45,533 bases of DNA from Candidatus Doudnabacteria bacterium (GTDB taxonomy: Bacteria; Patescibacteriota; Doudnabacteria; UBA920): positions 1-45,533 of the forward strand of contig JAHFJJ010000009.1 in assembly GCA_023245895.1 (NCBI GenBank), in the 5' to 3' direction. Of this stretch, positions 37,377-45,094 are shown piece by piece. A program made the translations under genes and the position numbers. The notes under the pieces were generated by a model. It made no database searches. It saw only the letters and a program-made list of their open reading frames with translations, and was not told where the DNA came from. How positions within the stretch are numbered: the first letter of the stretch is position 1; every line of letters begins with the position of its first letter.

Positions 37377-38294
37377 CTATATTTTAAGATACTTCCTAAT
37401 AGCCATCGTAGTTGAAGTAATAGACAAAACCAGCGCAAGGACAAAAAGCATTAAAATTAATATCCAAAAATTAAATATGTTATTGCTATAAAAGCTTATT
37501 TGCGGGTTTACGTAACCAACCACCCGCGGGATTACTTTTACGAATATCGGCAACAAAAACAGCAGGGTAATAATAGTGGAAAAAATGCTGTACAAGATAC
37601 TCTCGGTTAAAAACGGCCCGCGGATGTACCAGTTGGTGGCGCCCACCAGCCGCATAATTTCCACTTCTTCCTTGCGGTTATAAATTGTAAGCGTAATGGT
37701 GTTGTAAATTACCAAAATGGCAATAATGGCAAAGACAATAACCAAGCCCAGGCCAAAGGTTATAATGAACCTTAAAATTTTGCCCAAGCGCTCAATGACC
37801 AATCGGTTGTCCTCAAAATTTACTTTATCTATGAATTGCTTATACTGGTCCTTTTCCAAATTTTGGGCAATGGCCGGATAGTCGCCCAACTGGTTAGCCT
37901 TAATATGCAAAGTCGCGGGCAAAGGGTTTTCTGTCAGCTCGTTTAAGGACTGGGTAATAAGCGGGTCGTTTTGGTGCTTGTCCTTAAAGTCGTTGAAGGC
38001 TTCGGTCGCGGAAACATAAGTTACTTCTTTGACCCTGCTGTCGCTTTCAACGCTTTTTTGTATACTGGCAATTTGCTTTTCCGCCAGGCCAATTTTAAAG
38101 TAGACGCTTATGTCCACCGTGTTCTGGATGGTATGGATGGAATAATTGGTCAGCATAAACATTAAAAAAAGCGTGGAGAAAATTACCAGCGTTATAGTCA
38201 TTACCATAGTCGCGGCCATAGACAACCACAGGTTGCGCCAAAAATTGACGAACCCGGTTTTTATTATGCGTAAGAATGAGATTGAATCAAGCAT
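37377..38294 (-). CDS. ftsX: Cell division protein FtsX
   Basis: FtsX is the membrane part of the FtsEX complex that switches on wall hydrolases during division. The 305-residue protein has an N-terminal helix (about 25-50), an outside domain (about 55-175), and three C-terminal helices with the FtsX signature TLTIYNRKEEVEIMRLVGATNWYIRGPFLTES (only its core quoted: EVEIMRLVGATNWYI). The ATG at 38294 is the likely start; an earlier codon lies in the inverted repeat between ftsE and ftsX. Confidence 0.94.
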   Translation of the reverse strand: MLDSISFLRIIKTGFVNFWRNLWLSMAATMVMTITLVIFSTLFLMFMLTNYSIHTIQNTVDISVYFKIGLAEKQIASIQKSVESDSRVKEVTYVSATEAFNDFKDKHQNDPLITQSLNELTENPLPATLHIKANQLGDYPAIAQNLEKDQYKQFIDKVNFEDNRLVIERLGKILRFIITFGLGLVIVFAIIAILVIYNTITLTIYNRKEEVEIMRLVGATNWYIRGPFLTESILYSIFSTIITLLFLLPIFVKVIPRVVGYVNPQISFYSNNIFNFWILILMLFVLALVLSITSTTMAIRKYLKI

Positions 38295-38297
38295 GGC

Positions 38298-38376
38298 TAA
38301 ACGATTAACTATTAACAATTTACGATTAACTCTTACATGCCCCCGTTAATTGTTAATCGTAAATTGTTAATTGTGA
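38298..38376. repeat. Inverted repeat of TTAACAATT words between ftsE and ftsX
   Basis: ATTAACAATTTACGATTAAC and GTTAATTGTTAATCGTAAATTG arms around CTTACATGCCCCC. Confidence 0.8.
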
Positions 38377-38377
38377 T

Positions 38378-39058
38378 TTATAACTTGTACTTGCCTTTTT
38401 CCTGCTCCATGGTAATTTTACCTTCTTTTATAGTAATGACGCGCTTTTTAATTTTGTTTACCAAATCGGCGGCATGCGTGGCCAAAATTACGGTTGTTCC
38501 CAGTTGGTTTATTTTTAAAAGCAAATCCAAAACTTCGCCCGCGTTAACTTCATCCAAATTGCCGGTAGGCTCGTCGGCCAAAAGCAGGACAGGGCGATGC
38601 GATAAAGAACGCGCGATGGCAACCCTCTGTTTTTCTCCGCCGGACATTTCATGCGGGAAACTGTCTCTTTTATGAAGTAGCCCCACCAGCTCCAAAACTT
38701 TAGGCACTTCTTCCTGGATTTTCTCCAAAGAATGCCCGCAAACCTCCATGGCAAAAGCAATATTTTCAAACGCCGTGCGTTTGGGTAGGAGTTTAATGTC
38801 CTGGAAAACCATGCCGATTTTCCGCCTTAAATAAGGCAGGTCCGATTTCTTTACCTGTGAAATATCTATGTCATCAATTAAAATAGAGCCGCCGTCTATT
38901 TGCTCTTCGCCAATAATCAGCTTAAGCAAGGTGGATTTTCCGGCGCCGGAAAGCCCGACCAAAGAAATAAATTCGCCGTGGTTAATTTGCAAATTAATGC
39001 CGTTTAAAGCCGTGTCGGCATTGTTATATTTTTTTATGACGTTTTGGAATTTTATCAT
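38378..39058 (-). CDS. ftsE: Cell division ATP-binding protein FtsE
   Basis: The 226-residue ABC ATPase has Walker A GLSGAGKST, Q-loop VFQDIKLLP, signature MSGGEKQRVAIARSL, Walker B LLLADEPTGNLD and the switch His in ILATHA. FtsE drives FtsX. The gene is followed by ftsX after an inverted repeat of about 80 bases, so they are probably one operon. The M23 protein at 26124 could be the enzyme they control (inference). Confidence 0.95.
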   Translation of the reverse strand: MIKFQNVIKKYNNADTALNGINLQINHGEFISLVGLSGAGKSTLLKLIIGEEQIDGGSILIDDIDISQVKKSDLPYLRRKIGMVFQDIKLLPKRTAFENIAFAMEVCGHSLEKIQEEVPKVLELVGLLHKRDSFPHEMSGGEKQRVAIARSLSHRPVLLLADEPTGNLDEVNAGEVLDLLLKINQLGTTVILATHAADLVNKIKKRVITIKEGKITMEQEKGKYKL

Positions 39059-39126
39059 TTGGTCTTTATTTGGAACTTAGCATGTTTATACAGTATATCA
39101 AAATTCCAATCCGATTGCTATTTTAA

Positions 39127-39199
39127 AAAAGAATTATGAAGTATGAATCAGGAATTAAGGAGGAAGCCCTAATTCATAATTCCTGATTCCTAATTCGCC
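39127..39199. repeat. Inverted repeat of TTCATAATTCCT words
   Basis: AATTATGAAGTATGAATCAGGAATTA is matched by TAATTCATAATTCCTGATTCCTAATTC. It overlaps the 3' end of prfB. Confidence 0.8.
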
Positions 39200-40332
39200 T
39201 GCGTTTCAAGGAACTTTTCAACAAACTCGTCCAGTTCCCCGTTTAATATCGAGTCCGGGTCCGAAGTTTCCATGTCGGTACGGTGGTCTTTGACCATTTT
39301 GTAAGGATGAAGCACGTATGAACGGATTTGGTTGCCCCATTCCGCGGACTTGAATTCGCCGCGGATTTCCTGTTTGGTGGCCTGGAGCTTTTGCTCTTCA
39401 AGCGTTTTTAGTTTCGCTATTAAAATCTTCATCGCTATTTCCCGGTTTTGATGCTGTGACCTTTCGTTTTGGATGCTGACTTTTAAACCCGTAGGAATAT
39501 GCGTAATGCGGATTGCGGAGTAAGTTGTATTAACCGACTGTCCGCCGTGGCCGCTGGCGGTATTGGCTTCAATTTTTAAATCTTTGGGGTCAAGTTTTAA
39601 TTCCTCCTGCTCCTCAAGCAAAGGCAAAAGTTCTAAAAGGGCAAATGATGTTTCGCGCGTATGGGCAGGATTAAATGGCGAGAGTCTTACTAGCCGATGC
39701 ACGCCGGCCTCGCTTTTTAAAAGTCCGTAAGCATAAGGCCCGTGGACTTCCACCACTGCCGTTTTAACGCCGCCCTGCTCGCCTTTGCTTAATTCCAAAA
39801 CTTCCGTGGCAAATCCCTTAATATCACAATATCTTAATATCATTCTTAATATCATGCTTGCCCAATCCTGCGCGTCTACCCCCCCGGCGCCTGAGTGGAT
39901 GGAAAAGATGGCGTTATGATCGTCGTATTTTTTTGAAAGCAGTGCAACAAAACGGTTTTTTTTGTATTGCTTTTCTAAATCAGCAACTTGTTTTTCTAGG
40001 AAGTCAATATCTGTTTTGCTGTAGTGCAAGCCCTCGGCCTGCTGTCCGCGCTGATAAGGCAGGCCAGGGGCCTGCACTACATTTGCGTTAACTAAATTTA
40101 ATGTTTCCAAAATCTGCTTTTCCAACCCTTCCCAAAAATCATAAAATTTCTTTAACTGGTTATACTCCTGCGAAACCTTTTGCGCGTGCTGGTTGTCCGC
40201 CCAAAAATCCCCGGCCTGCATTTGTTCTTCCATTTCCAAAATCCTCTGCTCCTTTTGGGGCAAATTTAAATGTTCTTTTAGATTTTTAACTTCATCTAAA
40301 AGATTTTGCAGACGCTTAATCAAATCGTTCAT
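39190..40332 (-). CDS. prfB: Peptide chain release factor 2
   Basis: RF2 ends translation at UGA and UAA. The 380-residue protein has the SPF stop-codon motif in RLVRLSPFNPAHTRETSFA and the GGQ loop as ASGHGGQSVNTTYSA. It reads as one frame, with no sign of the classical +1 programmed frameshift near codon 25. Residues 85-104 are an extra 20-codon segment coded exactly by a 60-bp palindromic element (40021-40080) in the N-terminal helical domain. RF2 shows that UGA is a stop here, unlike in Gracilibacteria and Absconditabacteria. Confidence 0.95.
   Translation of the reverse strand: MNDLIKRLQNLLDEVKNLKEHLNLPQKEQRILEMEEQMQAGDFWADNQHAQKVSQEYNQLKKFYDFWEGLEKQILETLNLVNANVVQAPGLPYQRGQQAEGLHYSKTDIDFLEKQVADLEKQYKKNRFVALLSKKYDDHNAIFSIHSGAGGVDAQDWASMILRMILRYCDIKGFATEVLELSKGEQGGVKTAVVEVHGPYAYGLLKSEAGVHRLVRLSPFNPAHTRETSFALLELLPLLEEQEELKLDPKDLKIEANTASGHGGQSVNTTYSAIRITHIPTGLKVSIQNERSQHQNREIAMKILIAKLKTLEEQKLQATKQEIRGEFKSAEWGNQIRSYVLHPYKMVKDHRTDMETSDPDSILNGELDEFVEKFLETQAN
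40021..40080. repeat. 60-bp palindromic element inside prfB
   Basis: Ends GTAGTGCAAGCCC / GGGCCTGCACTAC (one mismatch), inner GGCCTGC / GCAGGCC. Exactly 20 codons, no stop. Confidence 0.9.
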
Positions 40333-40371
40333 GTTGATATTATCGCAAATTTAAAGGCTTTGGTCTAGAAA

Positions 40372-40405
40372 ATAAAATCGGGCGCATCCGTATACGGTTG
40401 CGCCC
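40372..40405 (-). terminator. Terminator of the 40412-40870 gene
   Basis: GGGCGCA-CCGTATACGG-TGCGCCC, followed on the minus strand by GATTTTATTTT. Confidence 0.85.
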
Positions 40406-40411
40406 TAAATG

Positions 40412-40870
40412 CTACTTGCGTTTGCCAAAAAACCCTCCGAAAAAATTACTAATGGCAGAGCCGGCAACTACTGAGGAAACCTCTGCCGCCCTATGCGTTA
40501 CCCAGCCGCGAATATCCTCCTTCGTTGGCATTACCTGGACTTTGTGGCGCTCACATAGCTCACAAGTCCTAAGGAACAACAGTCTGCCAATGTATTCCTT
40601 TGTCAGGGTTCGGCTGTCTTTTTCTGTGTTAATGTGTTCATGGGACTCATCCGAAACCCTAACCGTGAGGGACTCCCCCTTTTCCCTAAAACTGGGTATT
40701 GGGGGCAAAAACAGGCTGGCTTCAAAACCTATTTCTGTCATAGCCTCAAAAAAATGGCCCAAGATGGTAGCGGTCGGACGGCCAATTTTTGAAGCTAAAG
40801 CATACAGCGTCGCCGTTTCTTCCTCGCTTATAGCAAAGTGAACGGTGTTTTTCTTTTTGTGCTTGTCCAT
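40412..40870 (-). CDS. Hypothetical protein with ribbon-helix-helix-like N-terminus, 152 aa
   Basis: Residues about 7-47 (NTVHFAISEEETATLYALAS, then TATILGHFFEAMTEIG) fit a strand plus two helices, like ribbon-helix-helix DNA-binding proteins. A C-x-x-C lies in RTCELCERH, and the C-terminus is Gly/Phe-rich (NFFGGFFGKRK). It may be a small regulator. GGCGGGGGT precedes the ATG, and TGGTATAAT on the minus strand at 40915-40923 is a likely extended -10 promoter. Terminator at 40372-40405; single-gene unit. Confidence 0.6.
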   Translation of the reverse strand: MDKHKKKNTVHFAISEEETATLYALASKIGRPTATILGHFFEAMTEIGFEASLFLPPIPSFREKGESLTVRVSDESHEHINTEKDSRTLTKEYIGRLLFLRTCELCERHKVQVMPTKEDIRGWVTHRAAEVSSVVAGSAISNFFGGFFGKRK

Positions 40871-40956
40871 ACCCCCGCCTTTCGTGGCGCGAAGACCGAG
40901 AGGAACTTTGTGAAATTATACCAAAAAAGCCCGCCGGTGTACAGGGGCTTTTACTC

Positions 40957-41032
40957 TGTCATTGCGAGGAGTGCAGCCGACGAAGCAATCTATTGCCGTG
41001 ATGAGATTGCTTCGGATGCACTCGCAATGACA
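40957..41032. repeat. TGTCATTGCGAGGAGTGC-type inverted repeat
   Basis: TGTCATTGCGAG...AAGCAATCT is matched by AGATTGCTTC...CTCGCAATGACA. It ends at the folA stop; its relative is at 18487-18569. Confidence 0.85.
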
Positions 41033-41033
41033 A

Positions 41034-41510
41034 TTATTTCTTTTTATACTTTGCAAAAGTGAATTTTTCATGCTTTTCTTCTTCAACTTTTTCCCATTGG
41101 TTCCAATCTATAGGCGGAAAAAAAGCGTCCCCCAGGTAGTTGTCATGGATGTGCGTCATTAACACAACATCCGCCAGTGGCAAGGCTTGTTTGTAAATTT
41201 CCGCCCCGCCTATTATATAAATGTCTTCGGCTGATAGTTTTTGGAAGGCTGATGGTAAATCGGAAAAAACCAAAACTCCTTCGGGAACTTTGAAATCTTT
41301 TTGACGCGTGATTACGACATTCTTTCTTCCGGGCAAAGGTTTGTTCAAACGCGCGATTATGGATTCGTAAGTCTTGCGTCCCATTAAAACCGTTTTGCCC
41401 AAGGTCAGCTCCTTAAAATGCTTTAAGTCTTCCGGCAAATGCCAGGGCAGGTCGTTATTTTTTCCAATAACGTTATTTTCTGATACCGCTACAGGTCCTA
41501 AAATTATCAT
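41034..41510 (-). CDS. folA: Dihydrofolate reductase
   Basis: FolA restores tetrahydrofolate, which ThyA consumes. The 158-residue protein has VAVSENNVIGKNNDLPWHLPEDLKHFK (Asp/Trp active-site region), VLMGRKTYES, NVVITRQ, and IYIIGGAEIY. The gene lies downstream of thyA on the same strand, separated by an inverted repeat of GATTCG words. Together they form the folate-dependent thymidylate cycle. Confidence 0.95.
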   Translation of the reverse strand: MIILGPVAVSENNVIGKNNDLPWHLPEDLKHFKELTLGKTVLMGRKTYESIIARLNKPLPGRKNVVITRQKDFKVPEGVLVFSDLPSAFQKLSAEDIYIIGGAEIYKQALPLADVVLMTHIHDNYLGDAFFPPIDWNQWEKVEEEKHEKFTFAKYKKK

Positions 41511-41514
41511 AAAT

Positions 41515-41599
41515 ATATCGAATCAACGAATTAGACGAATCTGCGAATGTCTACGAATTTACGAATTCGCAGATTCGCAGTCATTCGCAGATTCGATAT
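41515..41599. repeat. Inverted repeat of GAATCTGCGAAT words
   Basis: ATATCGAATC...ACGAATCTGCGAAT mirrored by ATTCGCAGATTCG...GATTCGATAT between thyA and folA. Confidence 0.8.
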
Positions 41600-41600
41600 A

Positions 41601-42413
41601 TTAAATCGCAATTGGCGCCTTAATTCCCGGCTCCGGGTCATAGCCTTCCAAAGTAAAATCTTCAAATTTAAAACCAAAAATATCTTTAACTTCCGGGTTG
41701 ATTTTCATTTTGGGCAAAGCTTTTGGCGCACGCGACAGCTGAAGCCTGACCTGCTCAAAATGGTTGTTGTAAATATGGACATCGCCAAAAGTGTGGACAA
41801 AGTCGCCAAGCTCCCGTCCCGTAACCTGCGCTATCATCATTGTCAGCAGGGAGTAAGAGGCAATGTTGAACGGCACGCCTAAAAACACGTCGGCACTTCG
41901 TTGGTATAACTGGCAAGATAGCTTATTATTGGCAACATAAAACTGGAACATGGTGTGGCAGGGCGGCGGCGCGGTTTTTTTGCCGGCGATGAGGGATTGC
42001 AAATCCGCCACGTTCCAACCGCTTACTATCATTCGCCGATTATCGGGGTTGTTTTTTATTTGGTCCACAACGTAAGAAATTTGGTCGTAAGTTTCCCCGT
42101 TATAACCCTTCCACGCGCGCCACTGCTTTCCGTATACCGGGCCCAAATCCCCTTTTTCATCCGCCCATTCATCCCAAATCCTAACACCATTGTCGTTCAA
42201 ATATTTTATATTGGTATCGCCCTGTAAAAACCAGAGTAATTCATAAATGATGGACTTTAAATGGACTTTTTTGGTCGTCAAAAGCGGAAAACCCTCGGCC
42301 AAATTAAAACGCATTTGGTAGCCAAAAATAGATTTTGTCCCCGTGCCCGTACGGTCGTGCTTTTGCACGCCTTGGTCCATAATTTTTTGCAAAAGATCCA
42401 AATATACTTTCAT
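41601..42413 (-). CDS. thyA: Thymidylate synthase (ThyA type)
   Basis: ThyA methylates dUMP to dTMP with methylene-THF. The 270-residue protein has [31 protein letters not shown], the nucleophile in [29 protein letters not shown] and HIYNNH. AAAGGAGA lies before the ATG, and the gene follows tmk by 11 bases, so they are co-transcribed. It uses the classical enzyme, not ThyX. Confidence 0.96.
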   Translation of the reverse strand: MKVYLDLLQKIMDQGVQKHDRTGTGTKSIFGYQMRFNLAEGFPLLTTKKVHLKSIIYELLWFLQGDTNIKYLNDNGVRIWDEWADEKGDLGPVYGKQWRAWKGYNGETYDQISYVVDQIKNNPDNRRMIVSGWNVADLQSLIAGKKTAPPPCHTMFQFYVANNKLSCQLYQRSADVFLGVPFNIASYSLLTMMIAQVTGRELGDFVHTFGDVHIYNNHFEQVRLQLSRAPKALPKMKINPEVKDIFGFKFEDFTLEGYDPEPGIKAPIAI

Positions 42414-42424
42414 ACATCTCCTTT

Positions 42425-43174
42425 CTAATTAGATGGTGATTTAAGCCCTTTTAAAGCCATTCTCCTTACCAGTTCCCAAACTTTATTGTGGACATCAGCC
42501 GGAGATAAAAGTTTGCCATGGGATGTGCATTCTACCAATTTAGTGTTGGGGAAAAGTTTGGCTATTTCCAAATAAACTTTCTCGGCGTTTTTTAAATGCT
42601 TAATGTCGGCTTCATGCAAGTCCCGCTTTTTGCCGTTGGCGTATTTGCGCTCGTCCGCGGATTTTTTGTCCACCAGCTTTTGGGCCATTTGCGCCGGCAT
42701 GTGCAAAATTATGTTCAGGTCGGGTTTGGGGATGCCAAAAATTACATACTCCAGGTTATTGAGCCACTTAAAAAATTTGAGTCTTTGGAAATCATCGGCA
42801 ATCTTACCGCCCTGGTGCCCGGCATTGGCCGTCACATAACGGTTGGATATAACCACCTTACCTTCCTTAAGCCATTGGCGGATTTTAAAACTGGCATCAA
42901 ACCTGTCTATGGCGTAAAAAATGGATGCCGCTTCCGGGCCAACCTGGCCGTATTTGCCGTTTAAATATTCTTCTATTAGCCCGGCGGATTTGGTGCCATA
43001 CTGCGGAAAGTCCGTCATTTCCACTTTATAGCCGGCCAACGCAAGTTCTTCCACCAAAAGCTTGGTCTGGGTCGCCTTGCCGCTGCCGTCCGTGCCGTCA
43101 ATTACAATAAACCGGCCTTTGCGGTCTTTTGCGGCGGAAGCGGACTTTTTAGACTTTCCAAAAGATAGTTTCAT
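42425..43174 (-). CDS. tmk: Thymidylate kinase-like protein
   Basis: It phosphorylates dTMP to dTDP. The 249-residue protein has a basic N-terminal extension, then [19 protein letters not shown] (P-loop), [13 protein letters not shown] (D-R motif), [16 protein letters not shown], and a lid region with [16 protein letters not shown]. It is 35-40 residues longer than E. coli Tmk, with extra lid and N-terminal parts. It directly precedes thyA. Confidence 0.92.
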   Translation of the reverse strand: MKLSFGKSKKSASAAKDRKGRFIVIDGTDGSGKATQTKLLVEELALAGYKVEMTDFPQYGTKSAGLIEEYLNGKYGQVGPEAASIFYAIDRFDASFKIRQWLKEGKVVISNRYVTANAGHQGGKIADDFQRLKFFKWLNNLEYVIFGIPKPDLNIILHMPAQMAQKLVDKKSADERKYANGKKRDLHEADIKHLKNAEKVYLEIAKLFPNTKLVECTSHGKLLSPADVHNKVWELVRRMALKGLKSPSN

Positions 43175-43189
43175 AAATAGGTTTACTCG

Positions 43190-43310
43190 CGGAGCTTCCC
43201 TCCCCTTATAAGGGGAGGGTTAGGGAGAGGTTGTTTTTCTCGCCTATTACTGCAACCTCTCTGCCCTACGGGCATCTCTCCTTAAAAGGAGAGAACTCCG
43301 CAGTTTTGCT
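43190..43310. repeat. CCCTCTCC/GGAGAGG composite inverted repeat
   Basis: CGCGGAGCTTCCCTCCCCTTATAAGG... is mirrored by ...CCTTAAAAGGAGAGAACTCCGC, with inner GAGAGGTTG / CAACCTCTC. It fills the gap upstream of tmk. Confidence 0.8.
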
Positions 43311-43317
43311 ATTGCCT

Positions 43318-43866
43318 CTAAACAATGCCTGTATGTTTTGTAATTATTTCATCTAACTTCCTATACATATCCTCAAGGCTACCGGTATTTTCAATTTTAT
43401 AATCCGCCTTTTTGCCCAAATCGGGAATGCCTATTTCCGTAGGCGCCTTTTCCTGCTCCGTAAACTGCCGCAAATCCATTTGGGCGTCGTCAACTTTTTC
43501 ATGCCTAATATTATAGCGCTCAAACCTGGTTTCCAGCGGCGCCGTAATATAAATAGTTTTGGCGCCTTCCCAAGATTTAACAATTTCCATTTCATCCATA
43601 CGGATGCCGTTGACCACAATTATCTTGGCCCAGGACTTGCTGACGCGTTTTTCCAAAGCGTTGACCAGCACATGTTCGCCAAAAATTTTGCGCAGGCCCA
43701 GCCCCAAATCTATTTCGTTTTGCCTGGATATGGGCAGGGACAAATCTTCTAAAATCGCGTCCAAAATGTGGGTAAACCTAAAATGCGCGGCGCCGTATTT
43801 CTCCGCCAGGTAATTCGCCGCGGTATCCTTGCCCGCCAATTTTTCTCCGACCAGCCCAATTATCAT
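43318..43866 (-). CDS. P-loop nucleotide kinase-like protein (dNMP/dephospho-CoA kinase-like)
   Basis: The start at 43866 (MIIGLVGEKLAGKDTAANYL) follows from the P-loop G-E-K-L-A-G-K-D-T; a longer frame would run through an inverted repeat. The 182-residue protein has a middle block IIVVNGIRMDEME and a lid-like RFERYNIRHEKVDD. G-x-x-x-x-G-K-D-T is typical of deoxynucleoside monophosphate kinase and dephospho-CoA kinase relatives. Position between dut and tmk favours a nucleotide substrate (inference). Confidence 0.75.
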   Translation of the reverse strand: MIIGLVGEKLAGKDTAANYLAEKYGAAHFRFTHILDAILEDLSLPISRQNEIDLGLGLRKIFGEHVLVNALEKRVSKSWAKIIVVNGIRMDEMEIVKSWEGAKTIYITAPLETRFERYNIRHEKVDDAQMDLRQFTEQEKAPTEIGIPDLGKKADYKIENTGSLEDMYRKLDEIITKHTGIV

Positions 43867-43942
43867 ACAAGTGCTAAGTGCTAAGTTGTTAGTGCTAAGT
43901 AAGGCGCAAAGCCAAAGCTTAGAACTTAGCACTAATAACTAA
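43867..43942. repeat. Inverted repeat of AGTGCTAAGT words
   Basis: AAGTGCTAAGTTGTTAGTGCTAAGT mirrored by AACTTAGCACTAATAACT between dut and the kinase. Confidence 0.8.
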
Positions 43943-44383
43943 TTACTGTGTATATCCGCCCGTACTTCCCATGCCCCCCCTATCATCATCCCGCAACTTA
44001 TCCACTTCCTCCCAAGCCGCCTGCTCTACCGGCAAAAACAGCCCCTGGGCCAGTCTTTCGCCCTTTTTAACTTCAACCTCTTCCTTGGTAAAATTATGCA
44101 CTAAAATGTGAATTTCGTCATTGGGTCCTGCATAATCCGGATCCACCACCCCTATGCCGTTAGCCATAGCCAAACCTTTTTTTAAAGGCAGACTGCTGCG
44201 GGCCGCAATAAGCAAAAAATGCCCTTTTGGCGCCTCTATAACCAAGCCCGTAGGTATTTTAACCACTTCGCCCGGAGGCACCACCACATCCGCTGCTGAT
44301 GCAATGTCAAAGCCTGCGGATTCGGAAGTATGGTACTCGGGTAAATTTATATCAGGTGATATTTTTTTAATGCGGACTTTCAT
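43943..44383 (-). CDS. dut: dUTP diphosphatase
   Basis: Dut makes dUMP for ThyA and keeps uracil out of DNA. The 146-residue protein has the trimeric family motifs: SAGFDIAS, ARSSLPLKKGL, GVVDPDYAGPNDEI, KKGERLAQ, and the C-terminal GGMGSTGGY. The start at 44383 gives the normal MKVRIKKIS; a longer frame enters the GATATT repeat. It lies in the thymidylate cluster. Confidence 0.94.
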   Translation of the reverse strand: MKVRIKKISPDINLPEYHTSESAGFDIASAADVVVPPGEVVKIPTGLVIEAPKGHFLLIAARSSLPLKKGLAMANGIGVVDPDYAGPNDEIHILVHNFTKEEVEVKKGERLAQGLFLPVEQAAWEEVDKLRDDDRGGMGSTGGYTQ

Positions 44384-44385
44384 TG

Positions 44386-44455
44386 TTTGATATTGGATAT
44401 TTGATATTGGATATTTTACGGAGCTAATTTCTAATATCCAATATCTCAATATCTT
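44386..44455. repeat. Inverted repeat of GATATTGGATATT words
   Basis: GATATTGGATATTTGATATTGGATATT mirrored by AATATCCAATATCTCAATATC. Same family as 7845-7908 and 45003-45092. Confidence 0.85.
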
Positions 44456-44456
44456 A

Positions 44457-45002
44457 CTACGATAAAACTTTAATTACTTCATCAATATTCAAAAATAACT
44501 CATCCAATGTTCCTTCGTTAACTACCGTCCAATCCGCCCTGGCAATTGGCCCGGCCTGGTGTAAATTTTCTATTTGCGAATAATCGCGCGATTCCAGTTC
44601 TGACGGCGTCAAAGGCCGGACCGGTCTTTTCTCCATACGGCTGATTCTGGTTTGGGGCGACGCGTAAATTGCCAATACCTTAAAACTTTCGCCAAATTCT
44701 TTTTTAAGTTCCAAATACTCTTCCCAAGAATACATGCTTTCCAAAATCACCGATGATATTGCAAAAATGGATTTAATTTTGGGCATATTTGCCAAAGCTA
44801 ACGCGGCCATGCCGTCCTTCTGCCTAAACTCCTCGCGTACCGCCCGTTCCCCGGCTTCTCCGAGATTTCCGCGCCGGGCGGCTTCGTCCACCACCGCCTG
44901 GCCAAAATAAATTTTCGGCCAGCCGGTTTTTTTTATTAAATACTCCGTGGCTTCGGTTTTGCCCGCGCCGGGCAAACCTACTATGGCTAAAATAGTTCTC
45001 AT
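44457..45002 (-). CDS. UPF0200-like P-loop kinase
   Basis: The 181-residue protein starts MRTILAIVGLPGAGKTEATEYL, with Walker A G-L-P-G-A-G-K-T. The segment YFGQAVVDEAARRGNL, then EEFRQKDGMAALALANMPKIK, closely follows archaeal UPF0200 proteins (dephospho-CoA kinase/adenylate kinase relatives), which have G-x-x-V-R-E-E-A-x-x-R-G and R-x-x-x-G-M-x-A-x-A. SRMEKRPVRP looks like the lid. Its substrate is unknown; location beside dut and dCMP deaminase suggests nucleotide metabolism. Confidence 0.75.
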   Translation of the reverse strand: MRTILAIVGLPGAGKTEATEYLIKKTGWPKIYFGQAVVDEAARRGNLGEAGERAVREEFRQKDGMAALALANMPKIKSIFAISSVILESMYSWEEYLELKKEFGESFKVLAIYASPQTRISRMEKRPVRPLTPSELESRDYSQIENLHQAGPIARADWTVVNEGTLDELFLNIDEVIKVLS

Positions 45003-45092
45003 AGGATATTGGATATTTGTAGATATTGGTTATTAATTGATACTAGGATTTTCATTAATATCTTAATATCCAATATCCTAATATCTAAATAT
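45003..45092. repeat. Inverted repeat of GGATATT words
   Basis: GGATATTGGATATTTGTAGATATTGG mirrored by AATATCTTAATATCCAATATCC between dCMP deaminase and the UPF0200 gene. Confidence 0.85.
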
Positions 45093-45094
45093 AT

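Noticed and set aside
39830-39860. AATATC-word tract in prfB as another in-frame insertion
   Set aside because: The translated segment (LRMILRYCDIKGF) aligns with the normal RF2 pattern without extra residues, so it is native sequence.
39190-40332. Programmed frameshift in prfB
   Set aside because: The reading frame is continuous from the start to the stop, with no internal TGA near codon 25.
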